Below are positions 8,875-17,431 of a stretch of DNA of 52,918 bases, piece after piece. The notes beneath the pieces were generated by a model. That model worked only from the letters and a program-made list of their open reading frames with translations. It made no database searches and had not been told where the DNA came from. The translations under genes were made by a program, and so were the position numbers. The stretch spans positions 1 through 52,918 of the forward strand of contig CALCCU010000049.1 in the NCBI GenBank assembly GCA_937900515.1, read 5' to 3'. This DNA comes from an uncultured Gammaproteobacteria bacterium. GTDB lineage: Bacteria; Pseudomonadota; Gammaproteobacteria; Nitrosococcales; Methylophagaceae. How positions within the stretch are numbered: the stretch's first letter is position 1; every line of letters begins with the position of its first letter.

Positions 8875-9267
8875 TTATTTTCTTCTAGCTAATACCGCAT
8901 CCACTGAGAATGTACCTGCCCCATTGGCAATTAATAATAAGAAACCGCCACTGATAGCAATATTCTTCATAAACAAAATAGTCTGCATTTGATCGGTAAA
9001 ATCAGCATGAAATATGCACGCTGAAAGAACACTAAAACCTGCTAATAACAATGCTGTAAAGCGAGTTTTAAAACCAACTATAATCGTAATCGCACCTATT
9101 ACTTCCAAAATAATGACCAAGGGAAGTAGACTGCCAGATACACCCATCGCCTCCATATAACCCTGTGTACTTACATAGCCTGATATTTTGCTAAGACCAG
9201 CCATTAGAAATAGGACACTGATAAGTAATCTGCCAATTAAAGCACTGTAATTTTCAACTGTTTTCAT
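8875..9267 (-). CDS. DoxX family inner membrane protein
   Basis: This small membrane protein has 130 residues and four hydrophobic segments. The DoxX pattern is visible: GRLLISVLFLMAGLSKI in helix 1, a periplasmic turn with YMEAMGV, then helices 2-4 and a short basic C-terminus. DoxX-family proteins are quinone- or redox-associated membrane proteins of mostly uncharacterised function. It is the first gene of the minus-strand pair DoxX-pirin, divergent from the LysR gene, and probably a target of that regulator. Confidence 0.85.
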   Translation of the reverse strand: MKTVENYSALIGRLLISVLFLMAGLSKISGYVSTQGYMEAMGVSGSLLPLVIILEVIGAITIIVGFKTRFTALLLAGFSVLSACIFHADFTDQMQTILFMKNIAISGGFLLLIANGAGTFSVDAVLARRK

Positions 9268-9308
9268 CGTTTTATTCCTGTTTAGTCAATGTTGGTGTCC
9301 ATTTTATA

Positions 9309-9366
9309 GTTCTTAAAATTCTAATAAACAGGTTAATATAGAACTTAATGTTCTATTTTTAAGAAC
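9309..9366. promoter_or_regulatory. Nested inverted repeats in the doxX/lysR divergent promoter
   Basis: A 10-bp arm gttcttaaaa at 9309-9318 is exactly mirrored by ttttaagaac at 9357-9366. Inside lies a second dyad, atagaac-ttaat-gttctat (9338-9356). The core half-site GTTCT/AGAAC therefore occurs four times in 58 bp between the divergent genes. This is a good candidate for the LysR-type regulator's recognition and activation sites. Confidence 0.65.
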
Positions 9367-9422
9367 AAACAGCATGCTATTATTCTCTTAGAAATAGCAA
9401 ATAACACTAAAAACGAGATGAT

Positions 9423-10316
9423 ATGAATCAATTAGAAGAGATGCATACCTTTGTACGTGTTGTTGAAGCGGGCAGTATTACCAAAGCAGCAGAGCAAATG
9501 GATACGGTTAAATCTGCCATCAGTCGACGTTTATCTGAATTAGAGAATCGACTAGGTGTTAGTTTAATTACTCGCACGACTCGAACTCAGACCTTAACCG
9601 ATGCAGGGCTTTCTTTTTATGATCACTGCGTAAAAATTATTGATGATGTCTCTCACGCCGAATCATCAATAACTAATAAGGAAAAAGCACTTGAAGGCCG
9701 AATAAGAATAGCCGTTCCGCTATCATTCGGCCTGTCAGTATTAAGTCCTTTATTACAACAATTTAACATCCTTCATCCCAACATCAAGTTTGATGTGGAC
9801 TTTAATGATCGACATGTTGAGCTCACTGAAGAAGGCTTTGATTTAGCGATTCGAATCGCTAAATTAAAAGATTCATCATTGATAGCACGGCGTCTGAGTC
9901 GTATTAAGATTCTACTCTGTGCCAGTCCAGACTACCTTGCCAAAAATGGAACACCAACAATACCTCAAGACCTAGGCAAAGGTCATGTCAAACTGAGTTA
10001 CCACAAGGAACCTGATAGCGTGCCATTCATAAGCCAATCAGGCAGGCCATTAAATATTAGTATCCCATCCGTTCTGACGGCCAATAATGGTGATTATTTA
10101 TGCCAAGCAGCCATTGCAGGACAAGGCATGGTGCTATCTCCTGACTTTATTTGTGCCGAGGCTATTGCATCGGGGAAATTACAAGTTGTTTTGCCAGAAC
10201 AGTTGGCTAATTCATTGCTTAATGTATACGCCGTCTACCCCCAAAGTAGACATCAACCCGAACGTATTAAGCAACTAATCACTTTTTTATCTCAACAACT
10301 CAAAGTACCAGCCTAA
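9423..10316 (+). CDS. LysR-family transcriptional regulator
   Basis: The 297-residue protein has the LysR winged helix at residues 1-60 (MHTFVRVVEAGSITKAAEQM, then VKSAISRRLSELENRLG). An effector-binding domain follows from about residue 90 (GRIRIAVPLSFGLSVLSPLL ... FDLAIRI). The form resembles the large AaeR/DsdC-like subgroup that controls divergent neighbours. Its targets are likely the doxX-pirin pair, divergently transcribed, and the dioxygenase gene that starts 3 nt after its stop. The inducer cannot be deduced. Confidence 0.92.
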   Translation: MNQLEEMHTFVRVVEAGSITKAAEQMDTVKSAISRRLSELENRLGVSLITRTTRTQTLTDAGLSFYDHCVKIIDDVSHAESSITNKEKALEGRIRIAVPLSFGLSVLSPLLQQFNILHPNIKFDVDFNDRHVELTEEGFDLAIRIAKLKDSSLIARRLSRIKILLCASPDYLAKNGTPTIPQDLGKGHVKLSYHKEPDSVPFISQSGRPLNISIPSVLTANNGDYLCQAAIAGQGMVLSPDFICAEAIASGKLQVVLPEQLANSLLNVYAVYPQSRHQPERIKQLITFLSQQLKVPA

Positions 10317-10319
10317 TCT

Positions 10320-11117
10320 GTGACTAATTCTAATCGCATCCTATTTTTATCTCATGGTGGCGGTCCCCTACCCTTGCTAGGCGATCCTGATCATCAGGAT
10401 ATGGTTCAGTGTTTGAAAAATATCACCACAAAAATAAAGAAACCTTCTGCCATTCTCATCATCAGTGCTCATTGGGAACAATCGACAGTCGCTATCACAT
10501 CAGGCGAAAACCCTAATCTTATTTATGATTATTCTGGCTTTCCAGAACAGTCCTATAATGTCGAATATCCATGTTCTGGTGCCCCATTATTGGCACATAA
10601 AGTTCACAATGCATTAAAGCTAGCAGGAATCAACTCAGAACTTGATGAGCAAAGAGGTTTTGATCATGGTGTGTTTGTACCGCTCAAAATTATGTATCCC
10701 GAAGCAGACATTCCCTGCGTCCAATTATCCTTAATCAACAGCCTTGATCCTACTGAACATATTAAGATAGGACAGGCCTTGAAAAACTTATCACACGAAA
10801 ACTTACTCTTGGTTGGTTCAGGCTTTACATTTCATAATATGAAGGCCTTCTTCAGCTCTAAAACTTCTGATCTCAAGGCGATGAACCACTCATTTGAGCA
10901 ATGGTTATTGCAAACCTGTACTGATACAAATATGAGTGAAACAGAAAGGAGTAACCGTCTTTTAAACTGGCAATCCGCTCCTTCTGCTCGCTATTGCCAC
11001 CCACGAGAAGAACATTTAATGCCTCTGCACATCTGCTACGGCGCTGCTGGCAGAGCCTGCTCAGAAAAATTCGAATTTAAAATTATGAATATAAAATCGA
11101 GTATGTACCTTTGGTGA
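10320..11117 (+). CDS. DODA-type extradiol ring-opening dioxygenase family protein
   Basis: The 265-residue protein belongs to the class III extradiol (LigB/DODA, YgiD-like) family. The SHGGGPLPLLGD segment near the N-terminus provides the first metal His, ISAHWE the second site and GFDHGVFVPLKIMYP the third; a late CHPREEH segment is also typical. Enzymes of this family open catechol-type rings such as DOPA using a non-haem metal. The gene starts with GTG at 10320, immediately after the lysR stop, so the two are co-transcribed. Together with pirin and DoxX it suggests an aromatic or quinone stress response; the physiological substrate is unknown. Confidence 0.88.
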   Translation: MTNSNRILFLSHGGGPLPLLGDPDHQDMVQCLKNITTKIKKPSAILIISAHWEQSTVAITSGENPNLIYDYSGFPEQSYNVEYPCSGAPLLAHKVHNALKLAGINSELDEQRGFDHGVFVPLKIMYPEADIPCVQLSLINSLDPTEHIKIGQALKNLSHENLLLVGSGFTFHNMKAFFSSKTSDLKAMNHSFEQWLLQTCTDTNMSETERSNRLLNWQSAPSARYCHPREEHLMPLHICYGAAGRACSEKFEFKIMNIKSSMYLW

Positions 11118-11151
11118 TTGGCTCACACGAAGCGTCTAATTCTAGGGTCGC

Positions 11152-11203
11152 TTGATAAATATCGAATTGATGTTAGTATAAATATGAGGTTCAACCGTGA
11201 ACC
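11152..11203 (+). promoter_or_regulatory. Candidate promoter and operator of the sucrose operon
   Basis: TTGATA (11152-11157) and TATAAA (11177-11182) are separated by 19 nt. They are followed at 11188-11203 by the dyad ggttca-accg-tgaacc, where transcription would begin. No other gene lies between the dioxygenase stop and the sps start. Spacing is one or two bases longer than ideal, so this is a candidate only. Confidence 0.4.
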
Positions 11204-11395
11204 AAATTAGAATTGTTCAATCCAAATCATACTGTTCTGCTTCTTAGCATTCGACAGCATGATTACTCCTTACGATTTAGCATGCCACTTTTTTACTTGC
11301 TAAATTTCACTAAAAATAGCCTCAATGTTGTGCTGTTTTATCTGCTCAGCATTCTGGAAAATAATTATAAAGGTTGTACAACACACATACCGATT

Positions 11396-13552
11396 ATGAG
11401 CTCACAAGAAAAAAAACTGTACATCGCACTTATCAGCATTCACGGTCTCATTAGAGGTAAAAACCTTGAGCTTGGGCGAGATGCCGATACAGGAGGACAA
11501 ACGCTTTACGTTCTTGAACTTGCTCATGCCTTAAGTCAGCACCCCGATATAGGTCAGGTCGACTTAATTACCCGCCGAGTCATTGATGAAAACATTTCAG
11601 ATGATTACCAAGTTCCTGAAGAACAACTCTCAGACAACTTACGCATTATTCGTATTGAATCAGGTCCTGAAGGTTATATAGCCAAAGAACAGTTATGGGA
11701 ACATTTAAATAGTTTTGCTGACAACGTAGTCGAATTTTTTAGTCAACAGCATGCATTCCCAGATCTAATTCATAGTCATTATGCCGATGCTGGGTTCGTT
11801 GGCTCACATTTAGCGAACCTATTAGCCATTCCTCTTGTTCATACAGGTCATTCACTCGGTCGTGTTAAACATAGTCGACTTTTAGCAAGTGGTCTATCTG
11901 CAAATGAAATTGAAGCAAATTACAATCTTTCTCGCCGAATTGAAGCAGAAGAGCTCACATTAGCCACTGCTGAGCGAGTCATCACGAGCACCCATCAAGA
12001 AATTGAAGAACAGTACGAACTCTACGATCATTATCAGCCTGATCAAATGCGAGTTATTCCACCAGGAACAGACTTAAACCGCTTTAAACCACCAATAGGT
12101 AATGAGGCAGACTCCGAAGAATATAAACTATTAACTGAACATCTCACACAACCCGACAAGCCTATTGTTTTGGCTTTATCAAGACCTGATAAACGTAAAA
12201 ATATAGGCGTCTTAATACAAGCTTTCGGACAATCACTAGAGCTACAAAAACGTGCTAATCTGGTGATTATTGCAGGTAACCGAGATGATATTGATGATCT
12301 TGAGTTAGGTGCTCAAGAAGTCTTTCATCATCTATTAGTTTCGATTGATCGTTTTAATCTTTATGGCAAAGTTGCAATGCCAAAACACCACCGTCGAGAA
12401 CAAGTTGCCATGATCTATCGTGTCGCGGCAAACAGTGGTGGCATCTTTGTTAATCCAGCACTGACAGAGCCATTTGGATTAACTCTAATTGAAGCAGCTG
12501 CCTCTGGCTTACCTATCATTGCTACGGAAGATGGTGGACCACAAGACATTATTGGCAACTGCCAAAATGGCTTTCTAGTCGACCCTTTAGATTCTGATGA
12601 AATCACTCAATTCCTACTCACCTTACTCACTGATAATTCAAAGTCTCAGCGTCTAATCTCAAACGGATTAGAAGGCGTTCGAAAACACTACGCGTGGAAA
12701 GCACATGCAAGTCGCTATGTAGAAATAATTCACCCTATTATTGCTCGTTCTGAACAACTCATCCGTAAACCTGTACAACCTCGATCAGGTTTATATTCTG
12801 ATCGCGCGATAATCAGTGATTTAGATCTAAACTTAATCGGTGATGAACAGTCTCTACAAGAACTCATCCGTCAAATACGTCAGCATCGAAAAACAACCAA
12901 ATTTGCTATTTGCACAGGGCGCCGTCTCGATACAGCATTACGGCTTATGAGAAAACATAAAATCCCCGAACCCGATGTATTAATTACCAGTGGCGGCACT
13001 GAGCTTTACTACATACCGGAGTTATCAGCTAATGTCGCATGGGCAAGACATATCGATTATCAGTGGTCGCCACATAAAATCACCTCGCTACTACAGGATC
13101 ATCCTGGCTTAAAGAAACAAGTAAAATCAGAACAAAGTCACTTCAAAATTAGTTATTTCATCGATCCGGAGATTGCTGATATTGAAGAAATTAAACGTTT
13201 ACTACATCAAGAGGAGCACACCGTTCACGTGCAAGTATCCTTTGGTCAATACCTTGATATTTTACCAATACGTGCCTCTAAAGGCATGGCGCTTCGTTAT
13301 GTAGCTGATCGCTGGCAAATCCCTCTGGAACGTATCTTTGTAGCAGGCGGTTCTGGGGCTGATGAAGATATGATGCGAGGCAATACTTTAGCTGCGGTTG
13401 TCTCGAATAGACATCATGAAGAACTTTCACAACTATCAGAAGTTGAACAAATTTATTTTTCTAGCGCCCCCTTTTCTGCAGGTATTTTAGAAGCTATTGA
13501 CTACTATGATTTTTTTAATACCTGTCGCCCACCTGAAGGAATGAACGAATAG
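11396..13552 (+). CDS. sps: Sucrose-phosphate synthase with C-terminal phosphatase-like domain
   Basis: Sps makes sucrose 6-phosphate from UDP- or ADP-glucose and fructose 6-phosphate. From ATG 11396 it has 718 residues, close to cyanobacterial and methylotroph Sps. Residues about 5-470 are a GT-B glycosyltransferase: the N-terminal ISIHGLIRG...DTGGQT segment binds the acceptor, and E358PFGLTLIE366 is the conserved EX7E motif. Residues about 475-715 are a HAD (sucrose-phosphatase-like) domain starting SDLDLN and ending with VAGGSGADEDMM, where catalytic positions have changed. The frame is open upstream to ATG 11213, but those 61 residues are hydrophobic, low in conservation signal and overlap the likely promoter region. 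Two nucleotides separate it from spp. Confidence 0.93.
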   Translation: MSSQEKKLYIALISIHGLIRGKNLELGRDADTGGQTLYVLELAHALSQHPDIGQVDLITRRVIDENISDDYQVPEEQLSDNLRIIRIESGPEGYIAKEQLWEHLNSFADNVVEFFSQQHAFPDLIHSHYADAGFVGSHLANLLAIPLVHTGHSLGRVKHSRLLASGLSANEIEANYNLSRRIEAEELTLATAERVITSTHQEIEEQYELYDHYQPDQMRVIPPGTDLNRFKPPIGNEADSEEYKLLTEHLTQPDKPIVLALSRPDKRKNIGVLIQAFGQSLELQKRANLVIIAGNRDDIDDLELGAQEVFHHLLVSIDRFNLYGKVAMPKHHRREQVAMIYRVAANSGGIFVNPALTEPFGLTLIEAAASGLPIIATEDGGPQDIIGNCQNGFLVDPLDSDEITQFLLTLLTDNSKSQRLISNGLEGVRKHYAWKAHASRYVEIIHPIIARSEQLIRKPVQPRSGLYSDRAIISDLDLNLIGDEQSLQELIRQIRQHRKTTKFAICTGRRLDTALRLMRKHKIPEPDVLITSGGTELYYIPELSANVAWARHIDYQWSPHKITSLLQDHPGLKKQVKSEQSHFKISYFIDPEIADIEEIKRLLHQEEHTVHVQVSFGQYLDILPIRASKGMALRYVADRWQIPLERIFVAGGSGADEDMMRGNTLAAVVSNRHHEELSQLSEVEQIYFSSAPFSAGILEAIDYYDFFNTCRPPEGMNE

Positions 13553-13554
13553 TT

Positions 13555-14415
13555 ATGCATACACGTCAATTATTACTATGTACCGATATGGATAGAACCA
13601 TTATCCCTAATGGTACCGAATCTGAGCACCCTGATGCTCGAAAGCGCTTTAAAGCGTTTTGCTTGCATCCTGAAGTGACATTAGCGTATGTGACTGGTCG
13701 GCATAAAAAATTAGTTCAACAAGCAATCAAGAACTATCACCTTCCTAGACCTGATTACGCCATTACCGATGTCGGCACTAAAATTTATAAAATTGAAGGT
13801 GAAGAATGGGAAGAGTTAACCGAGTGGAAGCAAGAAATTTCTCAAAGCTGGAATGGCTACGATCATCAACAAATCAAAAACCTATTAAATGATATCGAAG
13901 ACTTAATTTTGCAAGAACGAAATAAACAGAACACGCATAAATTAAGTTATTACCTCCCCCTATTTATTGATAGTGACACCGTTATCAAAAAAATGTCTCA
14001 TTTGCTTAAGCAACAGAATATTGATGCCAGCATACTGTGGAGTATTGATGAGCTTAAAAATATTGGCCTACTTGATGTCTTACCTGCCAATGCAACCAAA
14101 CTGCATGCGATAGAGTTTCTGCAACAGAAATTAGGGTTTCAGCATAAAGAAACTGTTTTTGCAGGTGATAGTGGCAATGACTTACCTGTTCTAATTAGTC
14201 CGGTTCAGTCGATATTAGTCGATAATGCAAGCGATGAAATCAAAACATCGGCGCAGCAATTAGCACAACAAAATGGTAATGAAGCGACACTTTATATTTC
14301 AAAACCTCTCATCTGCGGCATGAATGCAAATTACTCTGCGGGAGTCTTAGAAGGGATATTACATTTCACACCACAATTTCATTCTCTACTTGCCATTGAG
14401 AAAGCTTCAGCATGA
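13555..14415 (+). CDS. spp: Sucrose-6-phosphate phosphatase (HAD-IIB)
   Basis: Spp hydrolyses sucrose 6-phosphate to free sucrose. The 286-residue HAD protein has motif I CTDMDRT with nucleophile Asp11 and acid/base Asp13, motif II in YVTGR, a Lys in the cap/core linker and motif IV AGDSGNDLPVL. Unlike the HAD domain fused to Sps, every catalytic motif is intact. It follows sps by two bases and overlaps fruK by four (ATGA), so the three are translationally coupled. Confidence 0.93.
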   Translation: MHTRQLLLCTDMDRTIIPNGTESEHPDARKRFKAFCLHPEVTLAYVTGRHKKLVQQAIKNYHLPRPDYAITDVGTKIYKIEGEEWEELTEWKQEISQSWNGYDHQQIKNLLNDIEDLILQERNKQNTHKLSYYLPLFIDSDTVIKKMSHLLKQQNIDASILWSIDELKNIGLLDVLPANATKLHAIEFLQQKLGFQHKETVFAGDSGNDLPVLISPVQSILVDNASDEIKTSAQQLAQQNGNEATLYISKPLICGMNANYSAGVLEGILHFTPQFHSLLAIEKASA

Positions 14416-15272
14416 AACAACAGCAAGCAATTATCGTCTTTGGTGAAGTGTTATTTGACTGCTTTTCTACGGGGGATCAAATATTAGGCGGTGCACCTTT
14501 TAATGTTGCATGGCATCTGCAGGCATTTGGTGATAGCCCTAAATTTATCTCTCGTGTCGGCGACGATCATCAAGGGGAATTAATTACTAATGCCATGACA
14601 ACATGGGGTATGGACTGCCGCTATCTTCAAACTGACCACAAACACCCAACGGGGCGAGTCGATGTCACGGTGGCCAATAATGAACCGCATTACGATATTG
14701 TCAAAAACGCTGCCTACGACTTCATTGAACCGATACACGGCAGCGCCTTTCCTGAAAACGGTATTCTGTATCATGGCAGTCTCGCGTTACGAAATGAGCA
14801 GTCAAATTTAGCATTAGATGACTTATGCAGTCAGACTTCTTTACCCATTTTTATTGATGTTAATTTGCGTGATCCATGGTGGCAACGCCACAAAATTGAA
14901 GCTTGGTTGCACCGCGCACACTGGGCAAAATTGAACGAAGATGAATTAATTACTCTGGGCTTTGATAACAGTGATATCAAGCAAGCCATCATAGAGTTAC
15001 AAACACAGTTTAATTTAGAACAAGTAATCATTACCCGTGGCGAACTAGGTGCCCTCGTCTGTACAGGCACTCATGACTTTCATCATGTTATGCCTCCCAA
15101 AGTGGAGTTATTTATCGATACCGTCGGTGCTGGTGATGCCTTTACTGCACGTTATATTCATGGTTTATTACACAAAGAGCACATCCAAGAAACAATTGCT
15201 GCAGCCCAACTTTTTGCAATTAAGGTTATAGGTCTGCGTGGGGCAACATCATCTGATTCAACATTTTATTAA
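14412..15272 (+). CDS. Fructokinase, PfkB/ribokinase family
   Basis: FruK phosphorylates fructose with ATP. The 286-residue protein carries the PfkB N-terminal signature VFGEVLFD...GGAPFNVAWHL, the later GELGALV, and the C-terminal anion-hole/catalytic segment DTVGAGDAFTARY with Asp242 as catalytic base. In halotolerant methylotrophs the same gene sits between spp and amylosucrase and returns amylosucrase-released fructose to fructose 6-phosphate, the Sps acceptor. Its start overlaps the spp stop by 4 nt. Confidence 0.9.
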   Translation: MKQQQAIIVFGEVLFDCFSTGDQILGGAPFNVAWHLQAFGDSPKFISRVGDDHQGELITNAMTTWGMDCRYLQTDHKHPTGRVDVTVANNEPHYDIVKNAAYDFIEPIHGSAFPENGILYHGSLALRNEQSNLALDDLCSQTSLPIFIDVNLRDPWWQRHKIEAWLHRAHWAKLNEDELITLGFDNSDIKQAIIELQTQFNLEQVIITRGELGALVCTGTHDFHHVMPPKVELFIDTVGAGDAFTARYIHGLLHKEHIQETIAAAQLFAIKVIGLRGATSSDSTFY

Positions 15273-15338
15273 CGTTGAATTAGTGAATAGTCTTGACTAA
15301 CGATTACAGTCCAGACATTAAAAAATAATGAGGAAAAA

Positions 15339-17294
15339 ATGTACGAACAAGTCTCTCACACCCTATTAAACGAAATTCTTAATCAAATTAAGCCAGAGAT
15401 ATCTCGTCAAGATTTACGTCATTTTTACACTCGTCTAGGTGCTAATTTCTACGGTATTTATTCATTATTTGAGAAATTATACGGTCAACGCGATGACTTC
15501 GATGCACAAGCCCAAAAGCTTGTTGAAACCATGGCTCGGAAATACATCAAACGTTCCGACAAACTAAAACAGCTCGATATTGATCGTGAAAAAGACTACA
15601 ACTGGTTTCTAAGTCCGAAATGGGTAGGCATGGCACTATATAGTGATGGCTTTTCTGGTGACCTTAACGGACTCAAATCGCGCTTAAGTTATTTCCAAGA
15701 ATTAGGTGTTAACCTTCTCCACATAATGCCCATTCTACGTTGTCCTCAAGGCGCCAGTGACGGTGGCTATGCCGTAAGTGATTTCCGCCAAATTGATTCA
15801 CGCATTGGCACTCTTGAAGACCTTCATCATCTCTCAGAAGAAATGCAAGATCGTGAAATTTTACTTACTCTCGATATCGTTCTAAATCATACTTCTGATG
15901 AGCACGAATGGGCAAAAAAGGCACGGATGGGCGATCCCGTCTACCAAGACTATTACTACATCTTTAAAAACCGTAATGTGCCTGAGATGTTTGAAAGCAG
16001 TATGCCGGAAATATTCCCTGAAACAGCCCCAGGTAATTTCACATGGGACAATGAAATGGGACAGTGGGTGATGACTGTTTTTCATAATTATCAATGGGAT
16101 CTGAACTACACTAATCCGGCTGTATTCATCGAAATGCTCGATATTATTTTATTCTGGGCCAACCAAGGTGCAGATATTCTCCGTCTCGATGCGGTAGCTT
16201 TTCTATGGAAAAAAATTGGTAGTGTTTGCCAAAATGAACGCGAAGCACATTTAATACTTCAATTGCTTAAAGACTGCTGCCAAGTTACTTGTCCAGGAGT
16301 TCTATTTATTGCCGAAGCCATTGTGGCGCCTGTCGAAGTGATCAAATATTTCGGTGAAGATGCCATCATCGCAAAAGAATGTGAAATCGCCTACAACGCA
16401 ACCTTTATGGCCTTGATGTGGGATGCGGTTGCCACTAAAAATGCCAAATTACTTACTCAAGGCATCAAGAGCCTGCCAGTAAAACTCGACCGTGCCACAT
16501 GGCTCAATTATATTCGTTGCCATGATGATATCGGTTTAGGCTTTGATGATCTTGATATTGCCCTTGCAGGATACGACCCTGCCAATCATCGTAAATTTAT
16601 ACTCGATTATTTTACTGGCACATACCAAGAATCACATGCCCGAGGGATTCCCTTTGGTCAGAATGATAAAACAGGTGATGCCCGAATCTCAGGCTCCTTG
16701 GCATCACTGATTGGTTTGCAATATGCAGTCGAGCTGGGCGATGAAGAAGCGATTGATAATGCCATACAGTCGATACTGTTGCTGCACAGTCTTATTTGTT
16801 CATTTGGTGGTTTACCCTTACTTTATTATGGCGATGAGATCGGCACAATGAATGATACAAACTACCTTAACGAACCCGAAAAACAGAATGATAGCCGTTG
16901 GGCACATAGACCGACTATAGATTGGGAAAAGGCTGAACGGAGACATATTCCTGGGACTGTCGAATTTAAACTTTTCAGTGCCATCAAACGTATGATTGCT
17001 ATTCGAAAAGAAATTGATGTCTTTGCTGATTTCAACAACCGAGAGTTAATTGACTCAGACAATCCACACCTGTTCATTTTTGGTCGTTACAACATTGTGA
17101 AACCAACGGAACAAGTATTAGTCATAGCCAATTTTGATCTAAAACCACAAGCACTCGACATGCAGGACGTTCAAGAATGGGCTCGAGGCCATCGCGGTGA
17201 CCTAGTTGATCTCTACAGCGGACAACAGCCAGATATTTACGACAATACCCTTGTTATTCCACCACTAACCTTTTATTGGTTACAAGAAATATAA
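15339..17294 (+). CDS. ams: Amylosucrase (GH13)
   Basis: Amylosucrase transfers glucose from sucrose to an alpha-glucan and releases fructose. The 651-residue protein matches the family length. An N-terminal helical region (about 1-90) is followed by the (beta/alpha)8 barrel. It has LDIVLNHTSDEHEW, the nucleophile Asp284 in ILRLDAVAF, the acid/base Glu326 in FIAEAIV and the third acid Asp396 in RCHDDIG. A C-terminal beta domain follows. A good ribosome binding site (gagg) precedes ATG 15339, 66 nt after fruK. A terminator closes the operon. The enzyme would degrade the sucrose pool or store it as glycogen-like glucan when salt stress falls. Confidence 0.95.
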   Translation: MYEQVSHTLLNEILNQIKPEISRQDLRHFYTRLGANFYGIYSLFEKLYGQRDDFDAQAQKLVETMARKYIKRSDKLKQLDIDREKDYNWFLSPKWVGMALYSDGFSGDLNGLKSRLSYFQELGVNLLHIMPILRCPQGASDGGYAVSDFRQIDSRIGTLEDLHHLSEEMQDREILLTLDIVLNHTSDEHEWAKKARMGDPVYQDYYYIFKNRNVPEMFESSMPEIFPETAPGNFTWDNEMGQWVMTVFHNYQWDLNYTNPAVFIEMLDIILFWANQGADILRLDAVAFLWKKIGSVCQNEREAHLILQLLKDCCQVTCPGVLFIAEAIVAPVEVIKYFGEDAIIAKECEIAYNATFMALMWDAVATKNAKLLTQGIKSLPVKLDRATWLNYIRCHDDIGLGFDDLDIALAGYDPANHRKFILDYFTGTYQESHARGIPFGQNDKTGDARISGSLASLIGLQYAVELGDEEAIDNAIQSILLLHSLICSFGGLPLLYYGDEIGTMNDTNYLNEPEKQNDSRWAHRPTIDWEKAERRHIPGTVEFKLFSAIKRMIAIRKEIDVFADFNNRELIDSDNPHLFIFGRYNIVKPTEQVLVIANFDLKPQALDMQDVQEWARGHRGDLVDLYSGQQPDIYDNTLVIPPLTFYWLQEI

Positions 17295-17355
17295 TTTAAA
17301 GATTTTCAGAAGGGCTGACCACTTTAAAAACTCGGAACATCGAATTTTCAGAAAT

Positions 17356-17385
17356 AAAAAAGCCTCCTTTAAAAGGAGGCTTTTG
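17356..17385. terminator. Bidirectional terminator between ams and ilvD
   Basis: A perfect gcctcctttt / aaaaggaggc hairpin is flanked by an A run on the left and a T run on the right. It can therefore end transcription of the convergent ams and ilvD genes. Confidence 0.93.
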
Positions 17386-17431
17386 TGAGACTTCAATCAT
17401 TCCAAACTTCGAATAAAAATACAGTCTAGTT

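Noticed and set aside
11213-11395. N-terminal extension of Sps from ATG 11213
   Set aside because: The 61 extra residues are hydrophobic without a recognisable domain, and ATG 11396 gives the usual Sps length and N-terminus (IALISIHGLIRG).
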